From CALFUK01 sp964450495 (GTDB lineage: Bacteria > Bacteroidota > Bacteroidia > Chitinophagales > Saprospiraceae), in contig CAYVFU010000069.1 of the NCBI GenBank assembly GCA_964450495.1, positions 1-26,876 on the forward strand: 26,876 bases of DNA, in the 5' to 3' direction. Position 1 is the stretch's first letter. Each line of letters begins with the position of its first letter. The notes under the pieces were generated by a model. It did no database searches. It had not been told where the DNA came from and saw only the letters and a program-made list of their open reading frames with translations. The position numbers were made by a program, and so were the translations under genes. This document shows positions 8,183 to 15,939 of this stretch, one piece after another.

Positions 8183-9595
8183 ATGATATTTAGAAGTCAC
8201 ATTTCCAGCATTTTCCTTATATCGATAAGCATATTTAGCACGCTTAACGTGGCATGCCAATCAGATGAAGACGCTTTTTTCATTAAAGATATTTATGACT
8301 ATACCTTAGCAGAGTCTAAAGCTTATGAATGGCTGACTGTGTTATCTACCGAATATGGAGGTAGACTAAGCGCATCTGATGCTGCGGAACGCTCTGTCAA
8401 CTATACTCAATCAATCATGGAGTCTATGGAGATGGATAAGGTCTGGTTGCAAGAATGTACTGTTCCCAATTGGACCAGAGGTGAAAAAGAACTTGTAGTT
8501 ATCATTGATTCTAAGAGCAAAGGCACTGTTTTTCTCGAGTCCACAAGTTTAGGCAACAGCATCGGTTCTGGCCCTAATGGTGTGTTCGCACAAGTCATAG
8601 AAGTTAAAGGTTTGGATGAACTTCGAGCAATTCCAGATAAGGATGTCAAAGGCAAAATAGTGTTCTTTAATAGACCTATGGACCCTACTCAACTCAGGAC
8701 GTTTAATGCATATGGAGGAGCGGTAGATCAGCGAGGAAGAGGCCCTGCAATAGCAGGAAGTAAAGGTGCAGTTGCAGCCATCGTTAGGTCTATGACAACA
8801 CTTATTGATGATGTACCTCATACAGGTGTTACAATTTTTAATGATGGAGAGACCCACATACCAGCTATGGCTATAAGTACTAAAAAAGCAGAATTACTAT
8901 CAGATTTATTGAAGAAAGAAACTGTAGAAATATACTTAGAAAATCATTCAAGTATCGGTCCTGATAAAACTTCATACAATGTCATTGGAGAAATAAGAGG
9001 AAGTAAATATCCAGATGAGATTATCTTGGTCGGTGGTCATTTGGACAGTTGGGATCTTGGTGGAGGTGCACATGATGATGGCGCTGGCTGTATCCATTCA
9101 TTACAAGTCATTGAAACATTGAAAGCCCTTAAGTATACGCCCAACCGCACCATACGCTGTGTCATGTTTATGAATGAAGAAAACGGGCTAGGAGGAGCCA
9201 AAGCCTATGCTGCAGCATCCAACGAAAATAATGAATACCACATGGCCGCAATAGAATCTGATGCTGGTGGGTTTAGTCCAAGAGGTATCGGAGTAGGTGG
9301 CGAAACTGCCGTTTTTGAATCTAAATTTTCAAACATCAGACCCTGGCGAGATTTATTTGGCAGCTATGGTGTTGACCTTACACCAGGCGGTGGTGGAGCA
9401 GACATCAATCCATTAAAATCACAAGGAGGGTTATTGTTTGGCTTAAGACCTGACTCCCAACGCTACTTTGACTACCACCATACCAAAAACGACAATATCG
9501 AAGCTGTCAACCAACGAGAACTAGAATTGGGTGCTGCCGCAATGACCAGTCTAGTTTACTTATTGGACAAATATGGTACTGAGGAAGACAAGTAA
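8183..9595 (+). CDS. Secreted M28-family zinc metallopeptidase (carboxypeptidase Q-like)
   Basis: Exported di-zinc aminopeptidase or carboxypeptidase, 470 residues from the ATG at 8183. The N-terminus is MIFRSHISSIFLISISIFST followed by LNVACQ. This is a signal peptide; a lipoprotein Cys is possible but the lipobox is poor. A PA-like insert lies around residues 125-230 (DKDVKGKIVFFNRPMDP). The catalytic M28 core carries the expected residues: GGHLDSWD (H286, D288), AHDDGAG (D298, bridging Asp), MNEENG (E332 catalytic base, E333 ligand), ESDAGG (D360) and YHHTKND (H432 or H433). The architecture resembles plasma glutamate carboxypeptidase/carboxypeptidase Q, so it probably trims peptides outside the cytoplasm. 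A longer frame from TTG 8042 would put about 47 unlikely residues before the signal peptide. It stands alone; hpt follows after about 146 bases. Confidence 0.93.
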   Translation: MIFRSHISSIFLISISIFSTLNVACQSDEDAFFIKDIYDYTLAESKAYEWLTVLSTEYGGRLSASDAAERSVNYTQSIMESMEMDKVWLQECTVPNWTRGEKELVVIIDSKSKGTVFLESTSLGNSIGSGPNGVFAQVIEVKGLDELRAIPDKDVKGKIVFFNRPMDPTQLRTFNAYGGAVDQRGRGPAIAGSKGAVAAIVRSMTTLIDDVPHTGVTIFNDGETHIPAMAISTKKAELLSDLLKKETVEIYLENHSSIGPDKTSYNVIGEIRGSKYPDEIILVGGHLDSWDLGGGAHDDGAGCIHSLQVIETLKALKYTPNRTIRCVMFMNEENGLGGAKAYAAASNENNEYHMAAIESDAGGFSPRGIGVGGETAVFESKFSNIRPWRDLFGSYGVDLTPGGGGADINPLKSQGGLLFGLRPDSQRYFDYHHTKNDNIEAVNQRELELGAAAMTSLVYLLDKYGTEEDK

Positions 9596-9666
9596 GGTAA
9601 ATGCCATTTCTGATAAAATGTTAGTAAATTGATCACAGGAAATCTCTTTCCGCAAATCAGCTTTTT

Positions 9667-9674
9667 TACATTTG
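9667..9674 (+). promoter_or_regulatory. Possible -7 promoter box for hpt
   Basis: TACATTTG matches the Bacteroidota sigma-A -7 consensus TAnnTTTG exactly and lies 67 bases before the hpt ATG. No TTG at the proper -33 distance is visible, so the call is tentative. A transcript from here would carry the palindrome at 9713-9734 in its leader. Confidence 0.35.
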
Positions 9675-9712
9675 CATCAATACTATTCTATTATAACTAA
9701 ATAATACCTAAA

Positions 9713-9734
9713 ACCTGCCTAACCGCAGGCAGGT
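9713..9734. repeat. REP-like perfect palindrome abutting the hpt start
   Basis: ACCTGCCT-AACCGC-AGGCAGGT forms a perfect 8-bp GC-rich stem with a 6-base loop in otherwise AT-rich DNA. It ends 7 bases before the hpt ATG. There is no T-tract on either side, so it is not a normal terminator. It resembles short dispersed palindromes of the CCTGCC...GGCAGG kind found in many Bacteroidota genomes (from general knowledge, not searched). Confidence 0.75.
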
Positions 9735-9741
9735 CTAAAAA

Positions 9742-10281
9742 ATGAAAAAAGTCACCCTACACGATAAAGTTTTTGAAGAATACATCAGCAGAGAAAAAAT
9801 CCAAAAACGTATAGATGAATTAGCCATTGAAATCGACAAAGATTTTACAGATAAAACAATCACTATGGTCGGTAATCTTACAGGCGCATTTATCATCATG
9901 GCTGACCTTTGCAGACATATCCATACACCAGTTGATATAAAATTTGTCAAATATTCATCCTACGAAGGCATGAGTAGCACACACGTTGTAAAAGAAAGAA
10001 TGGGTTTTGGTGGTATGGACTTAACTGGAAGACATGTCATGATCGTAGAAGACATCATTGATACTGGACTAACTTTAAACTATCTTCTTAATCTTATGGA
10101 GCATAAAGGCGCTGCCAGTATAAAAGTATTCAGCCTACTGCTAAAACCTGATTCTGTACAGAAAGAACTTCAAGTTGATTATGTGGGCTTTGAAATCCCT
10201 AATGACTTTGTTGTAGGATATGGTTTAGATTATGATGGAATGGGCCGAGATTTGGATTCCATCTACACATTGAGTAGCTAA
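9742..10281 (+). CDS. hpt: Hypoxanthine phosphoribosyltransferase
   Basis: Cytoplasmic purine-salvage enzyme joining hypoxanthine or guanine to PRPP to give IMP or GMP; 179 residues, the usual bacterial length. Key motifs are the PPi-binding loop in VGNLTGAFIIMADLCRHI, the flexible-loop region FVKYSSYEGMSST, the PRPP signature HVMIVEDIIDTGLTLNYLL (catalytic Asp in the ED..DTG motif) and the purine-binding C-terminus VDYVGFEIPNDFVVGYGLDY. It starts at the ATG at 9742, immediately behind the palindrome at 9713-9734, and is followed by the tRNA-Gln gene, which has its own promoter. A stable hairpin so near the start might limit ribosome loading; that is inference. Confidence 0.96.
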   Translation: MKKVTLHDKVFEEYISREKIQKRIDELAIEIDKDFTDKTITMVGNLTGAFIIMADLCRHIHTPVDIKFVKYSSYEGMSSTHVVKERMGFGGMDLTGRHVMIVEDIIDTGLTLNYLLNLMEHKGAASIKVFSLLLKPDSVQKELQVDYVGFEIPNDFVVGYGLDYDGMGRDLDSIYTLSS

Positions 10282-10358
10282 TATGGGTCAGATTTTGATG
10301 GGTTGATACTGTTAAAAATTTGCCTTCAAACCTGAAATTTCAGAAACTTCTTCCATGA

Positions 10359-10392
10359 TTGTTTTCACTAAATAAAAATTATAGTATTTTTG
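10359..10392 (+). promoter_or_regulatory. Promoter of tRNA-Gln
   Basis: TATTTTTG (10385-10392) matches the Bacteroidota -7 element TAnnTTTG, with TTG at 10359-10361 as a possible -33 element, 23 bases upstream. The -7 box lies 10 bases before the tRNA 5' end, leaving a very short leader, as is common for tRNA genes. Confidence 0.6.
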
Positions 10393-10402
10393 CCGTCCGA
10401 AT

Positions 10403-10474
10403 TGACCCATGGTGTAATTGGCAACACATCGGTTTTTGGTACCGACATTCTAGGTTCGAGTCCTAGTGGGTCAA
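10403..10474 (+). tRNA. tRNA-Gln (anticodon TTG)
   Basis: A full cloverleaf can be drawn: acceptor TGACCCA (10403-10409) with TGGGTCA (10467-10473), D-stem GTGT/ACAC around loop AATTGGCA, anticodon stem TCGGT/ACCGA with 7-base loop TTTTGGT giving anticodon TTG (reads CAA, and CAG by wobble), a 4-base variable region, and T-arm CTAGG-TTCGAGT-CCTAG. The discriminator base is A (10474). CCA is not encoded and must be added enzymatically. The U1-A72 acceptor start is a known glutamine identity feature. It has its own promoter and a terminator directly downstream. Confidence 0.97.
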
Positions 10475-10478
10475 CAAA

Positions 10479-10505
10479 AGCTCCTCTTTTTGAGGGGCTT
10501 TTTTT
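10479..10505 (+). terminator. Rho-independent terminator of tRNA-Gln
   Basis: Stem AGCTCCTC (10479-10486) pairs with GAGGGGCT (10492-10499), with one T-G wobble and a 5-base T loop, followed by a run of T to 10505. It begins five bases after the tRNA 3' end. Confidence 0.9.
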
Positions 10506-10704
10506 CTGTAAGTCCTATCCTACTTGTACGTTTAAAAATCAAAAGAATAACAAAAGAGTATAATTTTTTCTACGAGCTCAAAGGCATCAACTGTTGGTTC
10601 AAAACGTCTGTTGATAGTGATTAGAATTTAAAAGTATAAGCATAGATTTGTGAAACAAATAAATAAACTTTCAATAACTTTTTAACACCTGTTTTAGTTG
10701 CTAT

Positions 10705-11787
10705 CTATGCCCTAATTATCTTCATCCTCACCTCAATTCGTCGATTGTTCTGTCGCCCTTCTTCTGTATCATTCGTATCTATAGGATTCGCTTCCCCATT
10801 ACCGTAGTAGATGAGATTCGTTTTTGGAAATCCTTTTGAAATTAGGTAATTCACAACAGCTTCTGCGCGTTCATTGCTAATTTTCAAATTACTTAATTCG
10901 TCTCCTTCGGAATCTGTGAAACTATCTATGATCAATGTGTGCCTTGGATAATTACTGTGAAACTCTAAAAGTTTGTCCAGAATAGGTTTAGCCATTTGTG
11001 GGAGTTCAGAGCTGCCAGAATTAAACTTTATTTCGTCAAGCAAATAACTTTCTCCATCAAGCAATGCCGCTTGATCATCAAGATTTAGCGATTCACTAGG
11101 TGTAAATTCTAACTGTCTTATTCTCACCAAATGTCTATTACGCTTTTGTCCAGTAGCAGCGCTTAATCCCCATAGCACAGAGGAGCTTCCATCAAAAATC
11201 AAATTTGTTAAATCAATCTGCCTTCTAATCCTTTCGATACCGTTAAATTCAAAAGTAAATATTTGAAATTCCGCGTCCCACTTGAACGCCACAGTATAGA
11301 AAGTACAATTTTCAACATTCTTTTTCTTAGGCAATAATGGGATAGGTTCCGTCAACCCAAGTCTATGATGAGCTATGCCGTTCGCCAATAAAGCGGCATG
11401 ATCAAAATGCGCATCAGCCAAATGAAAGTTTTGATAAGTATCCATTTCCACAGCAAATGATGGGGACAATCCTCTGACACCCATGCCTTCTCCAGTAGAT
11501 CTAATCGCTGATTCAGGATGCAGAATAAATGTAATCCCATCTGCTCCACCATCCGAGCAACCAAAGAAAAGATCCAATTCAACACGAAAGGATTTTCTAA
11601 GATTTATATCCTCCTTATACCAAATAGCACCAGACTGCACCAATAAGTTATCAGTCAACATAAATGTACTATCGTCTCTTATGACTGCATTTCCATGCAA
11701 ATTAAAGTCAGTCATGGAGTAAAGCACTTCTTGCCCTTCTAAAGAGAAACTCAAAAGAAAAAGAATCAATACAAACGAATACCTCAT
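10705..11787 (-). CDS. Secreted L-type lectin domain fused to OmpA domain
   Basis: A 360-residue exported protein that should anchor a sugar-binding domain to peptidoglycan. Residues 1-18 are a signal peptide (MRYSFVLILFLLSFSLEG). Residues about 20-232 look like a bacterial L-type (legume-like) lectin: the inner strand GGADGITFILHPE, then SFAVEMDTYQN with the Asp and aromatic residue typical of the carbohydrate and metal site, HFDHAALLANG, and the strand FTFEFNGIERI. Residues about 245-358 are an OmpA C-terminal domain: DEIKFNSGSSEL, SFTDSEGDELSNLKISNER, then EEGRQNNRRIEVRM, with the Asp and Arg that bind diaminopimelate. No beta-barrel is present. The stop codon faces the tRNA terminator across a 200-base gap, and the gene is divergent from the E2 gene. 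Domain calls are by eye; the lectin fold is likely, its ligand unknown. Confidence 0.82.
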   Translation of the reverse strand: MRYSFVLILFLLSFSLEGQEVLYSMTDFNLHGNAVIRDDSTFMLTDNLLVQSGAIWYKEDINLRKSFRVELDLFFGCSDGGADGITFILHPESAIRSTGEGMGVRGLSPSFAVEMDTYQNFHLADAHFDHAALLANGIAHHRLGLTEPIPLLPKKKNVENCTFYTVAFKWDAEFQIFTFEFNGIERIRRQIDLTNLIFDGSSSVLWGLSAATGQKRNRHLVRIRQLEFTPSESLNLDDQAALLDGESYLLDEIKFNSGSSELPQMAKPILDKLLEFHSNYPRHTLIIDSFTDSEGDELSNLKISNERAEAVVNYLISKGFPKTNLIYYGNGEANPIDTNDTEEGRQNNRRIEVRMKIIRA

Positions 11788-11921
11788 GTATGGATAAAAA
11801 TAGATTTATTTGATGGTTAATAAAATACCCAAAAGACGAATAGTAGAAGATATAATGCTGATTTTCCTTATGGTTGAGCTAGAACCTTGCATCTACCACC
11901 AAGTACCTGCTCAAAATCATG

Positions 11922-11929
11922 TATCTTTG
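11922..11929 (+). promoter_or_regulatory. -7 promoter box for the E2 gene
   Basis: TATCTTTG matches TAnnTTTG exactly and lies 24 bases before the ATG at 11954. No proper -33 TTG is visible. Its position supports the ATG at 11954 as the real start, since any earlier start would lie upstream of the box. Confidence 0.5.
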
Positions 11930-11953
11930 CTTAGACTCAAAACCTCGAAACTA

Positions 11954-13288
11954 ATGGCTCAATTAGAACTTATCATGCCAAAAATGGGTGAAAGCATCAT
12001 CGAAGCAACTATCCTGAACTGGGTAAAACAAGAAGGTGATTTTGTGGATGAAGATGAGACTATACTTGAAATAGCGACAGACAAGGTAGACTCTGAAATA
12101 CCTTCCCCTGTTGCTGGTACAGTGAGTAAAATTCTTTTCAAAGTTGATGATGTGGTTCCTGTAGGCGAGGTAATTGCAATTATTGAAACTGAACAAGAGG
12201 TAAATACTTCTACGATTAACATAGAGTCTAAACAAGAACTAGCTAAAGCTGAGTCAGTATCTGACCCTGAACCCACGACAACAGCTAAACCGGTTGTTGC
12301 AGCACCCTCAGCAACATCTCAAACCATACCAACAGCAAAAGTAGAAGGACGTCGATTTTATTCTCCATTGGTGAGGAATATGGCAAAGCAAAATGGCATT
12401 ACACTAGATGTGCTAGATACTATTATAGGAACTGGTGCTAATGGTAGAGTCACCAAATACGACATGCAAAACTTTTTAGATGCACCTTCAACTAATAATA
12501 GAAATGGTAAGATACTCGTAACAGATCAGGCCACGTCCCAAGCGATTTTAACCAGTACTCCCACAAAGTCCCTGAATGGCCAAAACGAAATCATAGAAAT
12601 GGATCGTATGCGTCGGATGATCTCTGATCATATGGTGATGTCCAAGCAGACATCGCCTCACGTAACATCTTTTGTAGAAGTGGACATGACAAACGTGGTC
12701 TCTTGGAGAAATAAAGTCAAAGCTCAATTTCAAGAAAACTATGGTGAGAAAATAACCTTCACCCCTATATTCATTCAAGCTGTTGCGAAGGCGATTCATG
12801 ATTATCCAATGGTAAATGTCTCTGTAGATGGTTATAAAATCATCAAGAAGAATCGCATAAATATTGGCATGGCAACTGCGATGAATAGTGGCAATTTGAT
12901 CGTACCTGTTATAAAAAATGCTGACCAATTGAGTTTACTGGGATTGACAAAACAAGTCAATGATCTAGCATTTAGAGCGAGAAACAACAAGCTAAAAGCA
13001 GATGAAGTCCAAGACGGCACATTCACCGTCACTAATGTAGGCACCTTTGGCAATGTTATGGGCACACCGATCATTAATCAACCACAAGCTGCGATTATGT
13101 CTGTCGGAATTATCCAGAAAAAACCAGCTGTCATAGAAACCGATAAAGGTGACTTTATAGGCATAAAACACTTAATGTTCATCTCATTGTCTTACGATCA
13201 CAGAGTAGTTGATGGCATGTTGGGCGGTAGCTTCCTTAAACGAGTATCTGATTATCTAGAAGCATTTGATACAACTCAAACGATATAG
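11954..13288 (+). CDS. 2-oxoacid dehydrogenase complex E2 (dihydrolipoyl acyltransferase)
   Basis: Core acyltransferase of a 2-oxoacid dehydrogenase complex, 444 residues from the ATG at 11954. It has one lipoyl domain (1-75) with lipoyl-lysine K44 in EIATDKVDSEIPSP. A flexible Ala/Pro/Thr-rich linker follows, then a peripheral-subunit-binding domain at about 133-175 (YSPLVRNMAKQNGI, GTGANGRVTKYDM). The catalytic domain (about 215-444) ends in YDHRVVDGMLGG with H416 and D420 as the catalytic pair. It moves an acyl group from lipoamide to CoA. The lipoyl start MGESIIEATI resembles branched-chain or generic Bacteroidota E2 proteins; the substrate (pyruvate, 2-oxoglutarate or branched-chain oxoacids) cannot be fixed. 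No E1 or E3 gene is in the window. An upstream extension to TTG 11810 is rejected: it is not lipoyl-like and precedes the promoter box. Confidence 0.94.
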   Translation: MAQLELIMPKMGESIIEATILNWVKQEGDFVDEDETILEIATDKVDSEIPSPVAGTVSKILFKVDDVVPVGEVIAIIETEQEVNTSTINIESKQELAKAESVSDPEPTTTAKPVVAAPSATSQTIPTAKVEGRRFYSPLVRNMAKQNGITLDVLDTIIGTGANGRVTKYDMQNFLDAPSTNNRNGKILVTDQATSQAILTSTPTKSLNGQNEIIEMDRMRRMISDHMVMSKQTSPHVTSFVEVDMTNVVSWRNKVKAQFQENYGEKITFTPIFIQAVAKAIHDYPMVNVSVDGYKIIKKNRINIGMATAMNSGNLIVPVIKNADQLSLLGLTKQVNDLAFRARNNKLKADEVQDGTFTVTNVGTFGNVMGTPIINQPQAAIMSVGIIQKKPAVIETDKGDFIGIKHLMFISLSYDHRVVDGMLGGSFLKRVSDYLEAFDTTQTI

Positions 13289-13442
13289 ATTAAACATGAA
13301 GACATATAACTGAAATGTCTTTAGCTCTTAGCACTTTTCAACTCTTTAATAAGGTATATCTGCTATCTTAGTATATATAAATCAACTTACTTTAACCAAA
13401 ACAGGAGCATTTTGTATATCTTATAATAGTACAAATTAACAA

Positions 13443-15932
13443 ATGCGAAATTTTTACTTACTCATAATCTGCTTTTGCATACACCAGTCTATTGCAGCTC
13501 AACAAGTAGACATTTCTAAAACCACTAAAGATCAGCTTCACATTCATACAGATAAGGAATACTACCTGAAGGGTTCCAAATTATTTTTTAAAGCTTACTT
13601 ATCTGATCAATCAGGTAGACTAGGAACTTCAAAATCAGAAGTTGTTTACGTTGACCTCATTAATATTAATGGTGAAATAGAAGAAACAAAAACCATTAAA
13701 ATACTTGAAGGTATTGGCACAGGAACCTTTGATATAGGTTTTAAAAGAGAGGATGGCAAATATCTTATTAGAGCCTACACTAACTATATGCTAAATTTTG
13801 ACCCAAGAGATTTCTTCAGAAAAGTAGTTTTTATTGAAAATGGAAAACTTAACAATTCAAGCTCTACCTCACTTCCAGATCTGTCTCAGGATGTGACTTT
13901 AGAAATCTACCCAGAAGGTGCAAATTTCATACAAAGTCTAGAATCATCTGTGCTTATTTATACTAAAGATGGCAATGGTAATCCAATATCTGCCAATGTT
14001 AATCTAATAGAAAATGATGCAAAACTTTCTACACATCAAACGGATAAAAATGGATTCGCAAAATTTAGACTTACGCCGAATGAAGACGCACAGTACGCAA
14101 TAAGTACTATTAATACAAAAAGCAATCTTCTTTTCAGTACAAATAAAACAGCATCAATTGTCACTTCGCAGTCAGAGAATATTATCCACTTGACCGTAAA
14201 TTCATTATCAACATTAGAAGGACATTCAGTAAAATTAATCCAAGGCAAAACCATTATTGAAACTGTAAATTTAGAGGACAATACAACTCAAAAAATAGAC
14301 TACAACTTAAACGATATCCCATCAGGTAATCTTAGATTAGCGTTATTTGACAAGCAAAATAAAATTAGTGCTGAAAGGTATATTTTCAATCATCTTGGTA
14401 TTGAAAATTTCAATGTGGATTTTGAATTTGATGCAGAATCATATGATAAGCGATCATTGGTAAATCTCAGCATAGATGTGTACGATGATGAAGGTGAGTC
14501 TCTTCCAGGGAATTATTCACTGTCAATAGTTGATAGATCTTTTAATAAAACATCGACAAATAGCCGCGACATAAGAACAAACATGCTGCTATCAAGTAGC
14601 ACACAATTGAATTCATTAAAACTAGATTCACTTTTACTGGAAGATAGAGATGCAGACATTGAATTAATAGATAATTTTATGATCATGCATGGCAATTCAT
14701 CTAAGGGAATTATTAATTCAAAAACTGCACAATACGAAGCTGAAAAGGACATGTATACAAATGGTAAAATACATTTAAAGGAAAATCCAAATGATGGAGT
14801 ATCTGCATCGGGTGAAATGTATTTACTGGATTCCTATTTAGACGTTCATTCATTTCACTCCAATGAGAATGGCTTTTTTAGGATACCCACTAATATAACT
14901 TCTGACTCTATTGATGTGCTGTTTAAAGTTGGAGAAGTAAAGAAAAATAAAAAAACAAATAAGGTAGAGGTTAAAGCTAATGATAACTTAGATGTAACCA
15001 TTCTTGATCAAGCAAGACCACCAATCACCAAGCACAGTATTGAACTATTAAAAAATTCGAGACCAATTGAATTTCAAAATCCTTCTAAAGATATAAAGCA
15101 AAGTCTTATTCATAAAGCTGATGAAAATACCATCTATAAATATGAAGACCTCCTACGGTCTCAAGATTATGATGGAGTATCTGTTTCATTGGAGCTAGAT
15201 GAAGTCTCCATCAAAGCTGATAAACTAAACGACGATATAAATTTTTATAAGAAGACAATGCTATACGCGACGCCGAATTCTAGAATAGAGACAAAAGACA
15301 TTCAATCAATTCCATTATATGACGACATTTATTCATTACTAAGAAGACTCCCAAGTATTCAATTTGAAGGTCCAATTTTAGGTAGTGGAACAAAACATAC
15401 GCTTATTCTTAGAGGGTACAGTTCTGGCCTAGCTAGTGGTGGCGATCCTAATGCACTTAAAAAGGCAAATGCCGCAAAATTTATGTTGAATGGTGCTTTT
15501 GTTTCTCAACAAGCAATTGAAGCCATTCGCCCTGTTGACATTGCATTTATTGATGTCATTTCTAGTCTTAGTCTATTAACTCAATTTGGAGAATCTGGAG
15601 TAAACGGAGTAATTGCTGTTTACTTAAAAACAGTAGAACAAGATCAAAAACCAAAGCTTAACTTTAACTCGGATTTATTACCTAAAAGCATAAAAGGATA
15701 TCATGTTCCCAATTTATTTGAATATAAAAATTACTCCTTTGAAAAGGACGATAAGTATGACTCGAGAATTTCCATACATTGGGATCCTGATTTAAATATA
15801 AGTGATTCAGGGAGTACCACAATTGAATTTTACACAGCGGATAGATATACCATTTACGATGTGATACTTGAAGGTATTACAGATAACGGTATGCCGATAC
15901 AAGCAACTTCAGAAATACTCGTATCCAAATAA
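13443..15932 (+). CDS. MG2-domain protein with TonB-receptor plug domain but no barrel
   Basis: An 829-residue exported protein of a Bacteroidota-specific type. A signal peptide covers 1-19 (MRNFYLLIICFCIHQSIAA). An alpha-2-macroglobulin MG2-like beta domain spans about 27-135 (LHIHTDKEYYLKGSKLFFKA, then DGKYLIRAYTNYMLNFD). Further Ig-like regions follow in the middle (LEIYPEGANFIQSLESSVLI; VNLSIDVYDDEGESLPGNYS). Residues about 583-732 resemble a TonB-dependent receptor plug (LDEVSIKA, SIPLYDDIYSLLRRLPSIQF, LILRGYSS, FGESGVNGVIAVYLK). A short beta domain of about 95 residues closes the protein; there is no 22-strand barrel, so it cannot act as a transporter alone. It is probably outer-membrane or periplasmic-surface associated. 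The partner gene starts 7 bases after its stop, so they form a unit. Function is not known. Confidence 0.8.
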   Translation: MRNFYLLIICFCIHQSIAAQQVDISKTTKDQLHIHTDKEYYLKGSKLFFKAYLSDQSGRLGTSKSEVVYVDLININGEIEETKTIKILEGIGTGTFDIGFKREDGKYLIRAYTNYMLNFDPRDFFRKVVFIENGKLNNSSSTSLPDLSQDVTLEIYPEGANFIQSLESSVLIYTKDGNGNPISANVNLIENDAKLSTHQTDKNGFAKFRLTPNEDAQYAISTINTKSNLLFSTNKTASIVTSQSENIIHLTVNSLSTLEGHSVKLIQGKTIIETVNLEDNTTQKIDYNLNDIPSGNLRLALFDKQNKISAERYIFNHLGIENFNVDFEFDAESYDKRSLVNLSIDVYDDEGESLPGNYSLSIVDRSFNKTSTNSRDIRTNMLLSSSTQLNSLKLDSLLLEDRDADIELIDNFMIMHGNSSKGIINSKTAQYEAEKDMYTNGKIHLKENPNDGVSASGEMYLLDSYLDVHSFHSNENGFFRIPTNITSDSIDVLFKVGEVKKNKKTNKVEVKANDNLDVTILDQARPPITKHSIELLKNSRPIEFQNPSKDIKQSLIHKADENTIYKYEDLLRSQDYDGVSVSLELDEVSIKADKLNDDINFYKKTMLYATPNSRIETKDIQSIPLYDDIYSLLRRLPSIQFEGPILGSGTKHTLILRGYSSGLASGGDPNALKKANAAKFMLNGAFVSQQAIEAIRPVDIAFIDVISSLSLLTQFGESGVNGVIAVYLKTVEQDQKPKLNFNSDLLPKSIKGYHVPNLFEYKNYSFEKDDKYDSRISIHWDPDLNISDSGSTTIEFYTADRYTIYDVILEGITDNGMPIQATSEILVSK

Positions 15933-15939
15933 TCCTGAT

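Noticed and set aside
10640..10710. 8-bp inverted repeat GCATAGAT/ATCTATGC around the end of the lectin-OmpA gene.
   Set aside because: The arms are 55 bases apart, one overlaps the stop codon, and there is no T-tract; likely chance in AT-rich DNA.
11810..11953. N-terminal extension of the E2 protein to a TTG start.
   Set aside because: The added residues are unlike a lipoyl domain, and the -7 box at 11922-11929 lies inside this stretch.
13299..13321. Hairpin AAGACAT/ATGTCTT after the E2 gene.
   Set aside because: A 9-base loop, weak AT-rich stem and no T-run following; not good enough to call a terminator.
13422..13427. TATAAT box before the MG2-plug gene.
   Set aside because: This is the E. 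coli-type -10 sequence; Bacteroidota housekeeping promoters use TAnnTTTG, and TATAAT is frequent by chance in this AT-rich DNA.
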